Below, piece after piece: positions 61,599 to 64,000 of a DNA stretch of 64,000 bases. This DNA is from Natronorubrum tibetense GA33. GTDB taxonomy: Archaea; Halobacteriota; Halobacteria; Halobacteriales; Natrialbaceae. Location of the stretch: assembly GCF_000383975.1 (NCBI RefSeq), contig NZ_KB913017.1, positions 1,279,101 through 1,343,100 on the forward strand. The letters are read 5' to 3'. The translations under genes and the position numbers were made by a program. The number at the start of each line of letters is the position of its first letter. Position 1 is the stretch's first letter. The notes under the pieces were generated by a model. It searched no databases. It saw only the letters and a list, made by a program, of their open reading frames with translations, and was not told the origin of the DNA.

Positions 61599-62392
61599 AG
61601 TGATGCCTCCGTTCCCTCGTCTCCTGGACGCCGAGTCGATGCGTCCGCTTCGTCCATGACGAACATCCCCTCGGTATCGATGTCACCGTAAATTCTGTCG
61701 ATGGCGTCGATCGTCAGCTCGTCCCGGTAGCCGTCGAAGACCTTCTCACCGTCGTGAAGTCCGATAAACCGCTGTCCGTACTTTCGCGCGATGTTGACCT
61801 GATGGAGACTGATAAACGACGTCAGATCGCGCGACGTCGCGACCCGTTCTAGGTATCCCATCACGTCCTGAGCGCTGCCGGGGTCGAGGCTCGCGACCGG
61901 TTCGTCGGCCAGCAGTACCTCCGGTTGCTGGACGAGGGCGCGGGCGATACCGACGCGCTGTTGTTGTCCGCCACTCATCCGCCGGGCCTTCTTTTCGGCC
62001 TCGTCCAAGAGTCCGACCGTATCCAGCGCCTCGAGGGCGCGTTGCTTTTCGGACGTCTCTTGCAACTGGAGTACGCTCTCGATGAGACCGGCCCGGTTGA
62101 TGCCGCCCGAGAGGGCGTTCGAATAGGCAGTCATGTCGCCGACAATATTGTGCTGCTGAAAGATCATCGCCACCTCCGGTTGTGTGGTCACCATCGGCTC
62201 ACCGTCGATCAGCACTCGGCCCTCGGTCGGTTTTGTGAGCGCGGACATACATCGCAAGAGCGTCGATTTCCCGGAGCCTGAGACGCCGAGGATGATGACG
62301 AACTCACCCGCCGGAACCTCGAACGAGATATCGTCGAGTGCGACGGTATCACCGTAGGTTTTTCTGAGATTGTCGACGACGATTTTGGGCAT
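61595..62392 (-). CDS. phnC: Phosphonate-type ABC transporter ATP-binding protein
   Basis: A 265-residue ATPase. Walker A is GVSGSGKST, the Q-loop region MIFQQHNIV, the signature MSGGQQQRVGIARAL, Walker B VLLADEP and the switch His in FISLHQVNIA. The order of residues around the Q-loop (NIVGDMTAYSNALSG) is like PhnC, and different from general sugar or amino-acid ATPases. A short acidic tail (about 240-265) is added. It couples ATP hydrolysis to transport through PhnE, whose gene overlaps its end. Confidence 0.94.
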   Translation of the reverse strand: MPKIVVDNLRKTYGDTVALDDISFEVPAGEFVIILGVSGSGKSTLLRCMSALTKPTEGRVLIDGEPMVTTQPEVAMIFQQHNIVGDMTAYSNALSGGINRAGLIESVLQLQETSEKQRALEALDTVGLLDEAEKKARRMSGGQQQRVGIARALVQQPEVLLADEPVASLDPGSAQDVMGYLERVATSRDLTSFISLHQVNIARKYGQRFIGLHDGEKVFDGYRDELTIDAIDRIYGDIDTEGMFVMDEADASTRRPGDEGTEASL

Positions 62393-62428
62393 TGGTTATT
62401 CTGGGTTTTGAGTCGCGTTATTTGGGAC

Positions 62429-63547
62429 TTACTCTATGTCTTCGAACGCGATGCCGAGGTCGTCGGCGAAGTCACGAACCGGATCGTATGCGTCGTGGTC
62501 GGCCTCGACGACGCCGCTGAACCAGAGCGTGTGGTCGTCGAAGTCCTGCCAGTCGGCTTCCTGATCCTCGTCTAAGTCGTAGTCGTCGGTGTCGAGGTCC
62601 CCCTCGTTGTAGTCTTCGAGCATGTCATCGGGCAGGTCGAGTCCGAGTTCGTCGGCCAGATCGAACGCGTCGTGCTCGAGTTCCTCGGCGTCGACGCCAC
62701 GCATGAACTCCTCGATATCGTACCGAATGTCCTCCTCCCAATCGGTGTTGACGACGATCGGTGCGCGCGGAATCGCCGGCGAGACATCCAGTAACTGTAG
62801 TTCGGGATCGCGCGTCCCGGCGATATCGACCTCCGGAGAGATCTCGTAGAGATCCTCATACTCCCCTTCGATCTGGTCTAGAGGAACGTGCGGAATGGAC
62901 GCGAACTCGCCGGCACCCGCAGCCATGACGGTGTCGTCCTCGATGAGTTCCGTAATGGCGTTGTCGTGTGCCACACCGCTGCGCCACGTGAAGCCCTCCG
63001 CGCCACCACCCTCGGGGGCGTTCCCGATGTCGAGGCCGTTTTCTTGGAGCATCCACAGCGGGGCCATACCGCCAGAGACCGAGCCGATGTCGGCCGACGC
63101 GATTTCCTCGCCCTCGAGGTCCGAAACCTCCTCGATGTCGCTTTCGGCCGTAGTAACGAGGGTTCCGAAGTACCGCTCGGCACCGAACGCTTCTCGCATC
63201 CCGACGACGTCAATTTCGTCGGGGCCGAGTTGTGGGACCGCGCCCGGTGACGTATCGGCGAGAATTCGGTCGCCCTCGCCGGCACGGTTGAGTTCCTCCA
63301 TCGTCCCGGAGTAACTCGAGGTTGGAAGTCCAGCGATTTCGACATCGAACTCGTCTTCGATCAGTTCGAACAGCGGCTGATACTGCACTTCGATGTCGAT
63401 CGTATCCTCTGCCGGGTTCATCACCCACGTGATAGAATCGTCGTCGCTGCCACCCGTACAACCAGCCAACGCGACCGCCCCCACCGCCCCGGTCGTGGTC
63501 AAAAATTTACGCCGTGTACTTGCTAACTTGCCGTGGTCGTTGGACAT
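62429..63547 (-). CDS. phnD: Phosphonate-type substrate-binding lipoprotein
   Basis: A 372-residue exported binding protein. The Tat motif is RRKFL and the lipobox LAGC, followed by GGSDDDS. The fold is of the PhnD kind: VQYQPLFELIEDEF, a Ser/Thr pocket (SSYSGTMEEL), LTT-like loops and the ADIGSVSGGMAPLWML segment. An acidic insertion near 320-345 (DLDTDDYDLDEDQEADW) is unusual in other species and fits salt adaptation. First gene of the phnD-phnC-phnE operon, 36 bp before phnC. It probably sits on the outside of the membrane. Confidence 0.93.
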   Translation of the reverse strand: MSNDHGKLASTRRKFLTTTGAVGAVALAGCTGGSDDDSITWVMNPAEDTIDIEVQYQPLFELIEDEFDVEIAGLPTSSYSGTMEELNRAGEGDRILADTSPGAVPQLGPDEIDVVGMREAFGAERYFGTLVTTAESDIEEVSDLEGEEIASADIGSVSGGMAPLWMLQENGLDIGNAPEGGGAEGFTWRSGVAHDNAITELIEDDTVMAAGAGEFASIPHVPLDQIEGEYEDLYEISPEVDIAGTRDPELQLLDVSPAIPRAPIVVNTDWEEDIRYDIEEFMRGVDAEELEHDAFDLADELGLDLPDDMLEDYNEGDLDTDDYDLDEDQEADWQDFDDHTLWFSGVVEADHDAYDPVRDFADDLGIAFEDIE

Positions 63548-63569
63548 CTGCTAACGCATAATTAGACCA

Positions 63570-63583
63570 TCATTAAATAATTT
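63570..63583 (-). promoter_or_regulatory. TATA box of the phn operon
   Basis: Minus-strand AAATTATTTAATGA is centred about 28 bp before the ATG at 63547, suggesting a near-leaderless transcript. The whole region 63548-63720 is unusually AT-rich, with dyad-like ATAT pieces near 63635-63655 (CTATATACC...ATATAG) that could be a control site. Confidence 0.5.
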
Positions 63584-63804
63584 CTGGTAAGCGTGTGTGT
63601 TCTCGTTCTATACCCCGAGGAACGTACCGCTATATACCAATATAGAATATCGACACAGTATCGACAGTCCCGATATAACATAAATTTGATTTTTCAATAT
63701 CTCAACCTTGTTTGAACGATCGTTACAGTACTGCGACCGGATCCGCGCTCGTTCTTCAACTATTGAAACAGTCTCCTCCGTCGGCCATCGAACATCTGAC
63801 AGGG
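63584..63804. other. AT-rich intergenic region upstream of phnD
   Basis: No gene is seen. The stretch to about 63720 is strongly AT-rich compared with the rest of the window, with several TATA-like runs (ATATACC, ATATAAC, AATATCTC). It separates the phn operon from a gene whose end is at 63805. Confidence 0.5.
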
Positions 63805-64000
63805 TCAGTAGCGACTCGAGCCAGCGTCGCCGATGTCGAGTGCTCGAGTTCGTTCCAGAAACAGGGTCTTGTCGTCTCCGTCCGTTTTCAGCGTGTCCGG
63901 ATCGTACTCAAGCGTCGGTTCCTCGTGACCTCCGTTTGGAAAGTGTTTGGCCAGTTCGTACCGGCCCACATCGCTGTCGGCCGCGTCGACCAGCCGTTCG
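63805..64000 (-). CDS. C-terminal part of a protein cut by the window edge
   Basis: The minus strand from 63999 to the stop at 63805 is open for about 64 codons with strong coding bias: ERLVDAADSDVGRYELAKHF, then an acidic run and FLERTRALDIGDAGSSRY before TGA. The start lies outside the window. No motif allows a function call. It is upstream of phnD on the same strand. Confidence 0.7.
   Translation of the reverse strand, partial: ERLVDAADSDVGRYELAKHFPNGGHEEPTLEYDPDTLKTDGDDKTLFLERTRALDIGDAGSSRY

Overview
The window is chromosomal DNA of a halophilic archaeon (class Halobacteria). The evidence is the 16S-tRNA-Ala(UGC)-23S operon with tandem archaeal TATA promoters, the very acidic proteins, the GC-rich third codon positions, near-leaderless promoters, haloarchaeal lineage markers (HalX-type regulators, Tat lipoproteins, a PGF-CTERM surface protein) and Ski2-like and DUF4870-type genes. 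I cannot name the genus from the sequence alone.

Layout. (1) 1-3,480, minus strand: 5' third of 23S rRNA, tRNA-Ala, complete 16S rRNA, the pre-16S processing stem, four tandem leader promoters and an internal spacer promoter. (2) 3,813-4,483: a winged-helix regulator coupled to a small membrane protein; next to it a decayed lipoprotein fragment. (3) 5,003-11,585, minus: a 2-oxoacid dehydrogenase complex (E1 alpha, E1 beta, E2, E3) preceded by lipoyl synthase, so the cofactor enzyme sits beside the complex it probably serves. (4) 11,763-15,913: three small membrane proteins and a Ski2/Hel308-like helicase.

(5) 16,059-41,786 is the unusual part: about 26 kb in two convergent gene sets. The plus-strand set (11 genes, the last eight in one tight operon) has three different tubulin/FtsZ-superfamily proteins, one with an N-terminal C2H2 zinc finger, plus membrane-anchored coiled-coil proteins and exported single-pass or multi-pass proteins with ectodomains. 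The minus-strand set (five genes, 1-40 bp gaps or overlaps) has a tandem winged-helix protein, a winged-helix plus long helical protein that I think resembles ESCRT-III in layout, a small helical protein, a Vps4/Cdc48-like AAA+ ATPase, and a beta-propeller/CARDB-like protein. I read the whole as a candidate membrane-remodelling or envelope-spanning cytoskeletal machine. The tubulin and AAA+ calls are seen directly in motifs; the ESCRT-like and UFL1-like readings are hypotheses.

(6) 42,031-53,415: a HAD phosphatase, a histidine kinase with a 48-bp repeat expansion inside its ATPase domain, a 2,625-residue secreted surface protein with a beta-helix, eight 101-residue repeats and a PGF-CTERM anchor, a lipoprotein relic without a start codon and a DUF4870-type membrane protein. 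(7) 53,674-55,835: a divergent pair, an HxlR-receiver-HalX regulator and a receiver-ATPase protein whose usual phospho-His is Thr. (8) 55,991-60,366: DJ-1/PfpI, inositol monophosphatase-like, MazG-like, HD phosphohydrolase and a small P-loop kinase. (9) 60,465-63,547, minus: phosphonate-type ABC transporter phnD-phnC-phnE. A gene running off the right edge ends at 63,805.
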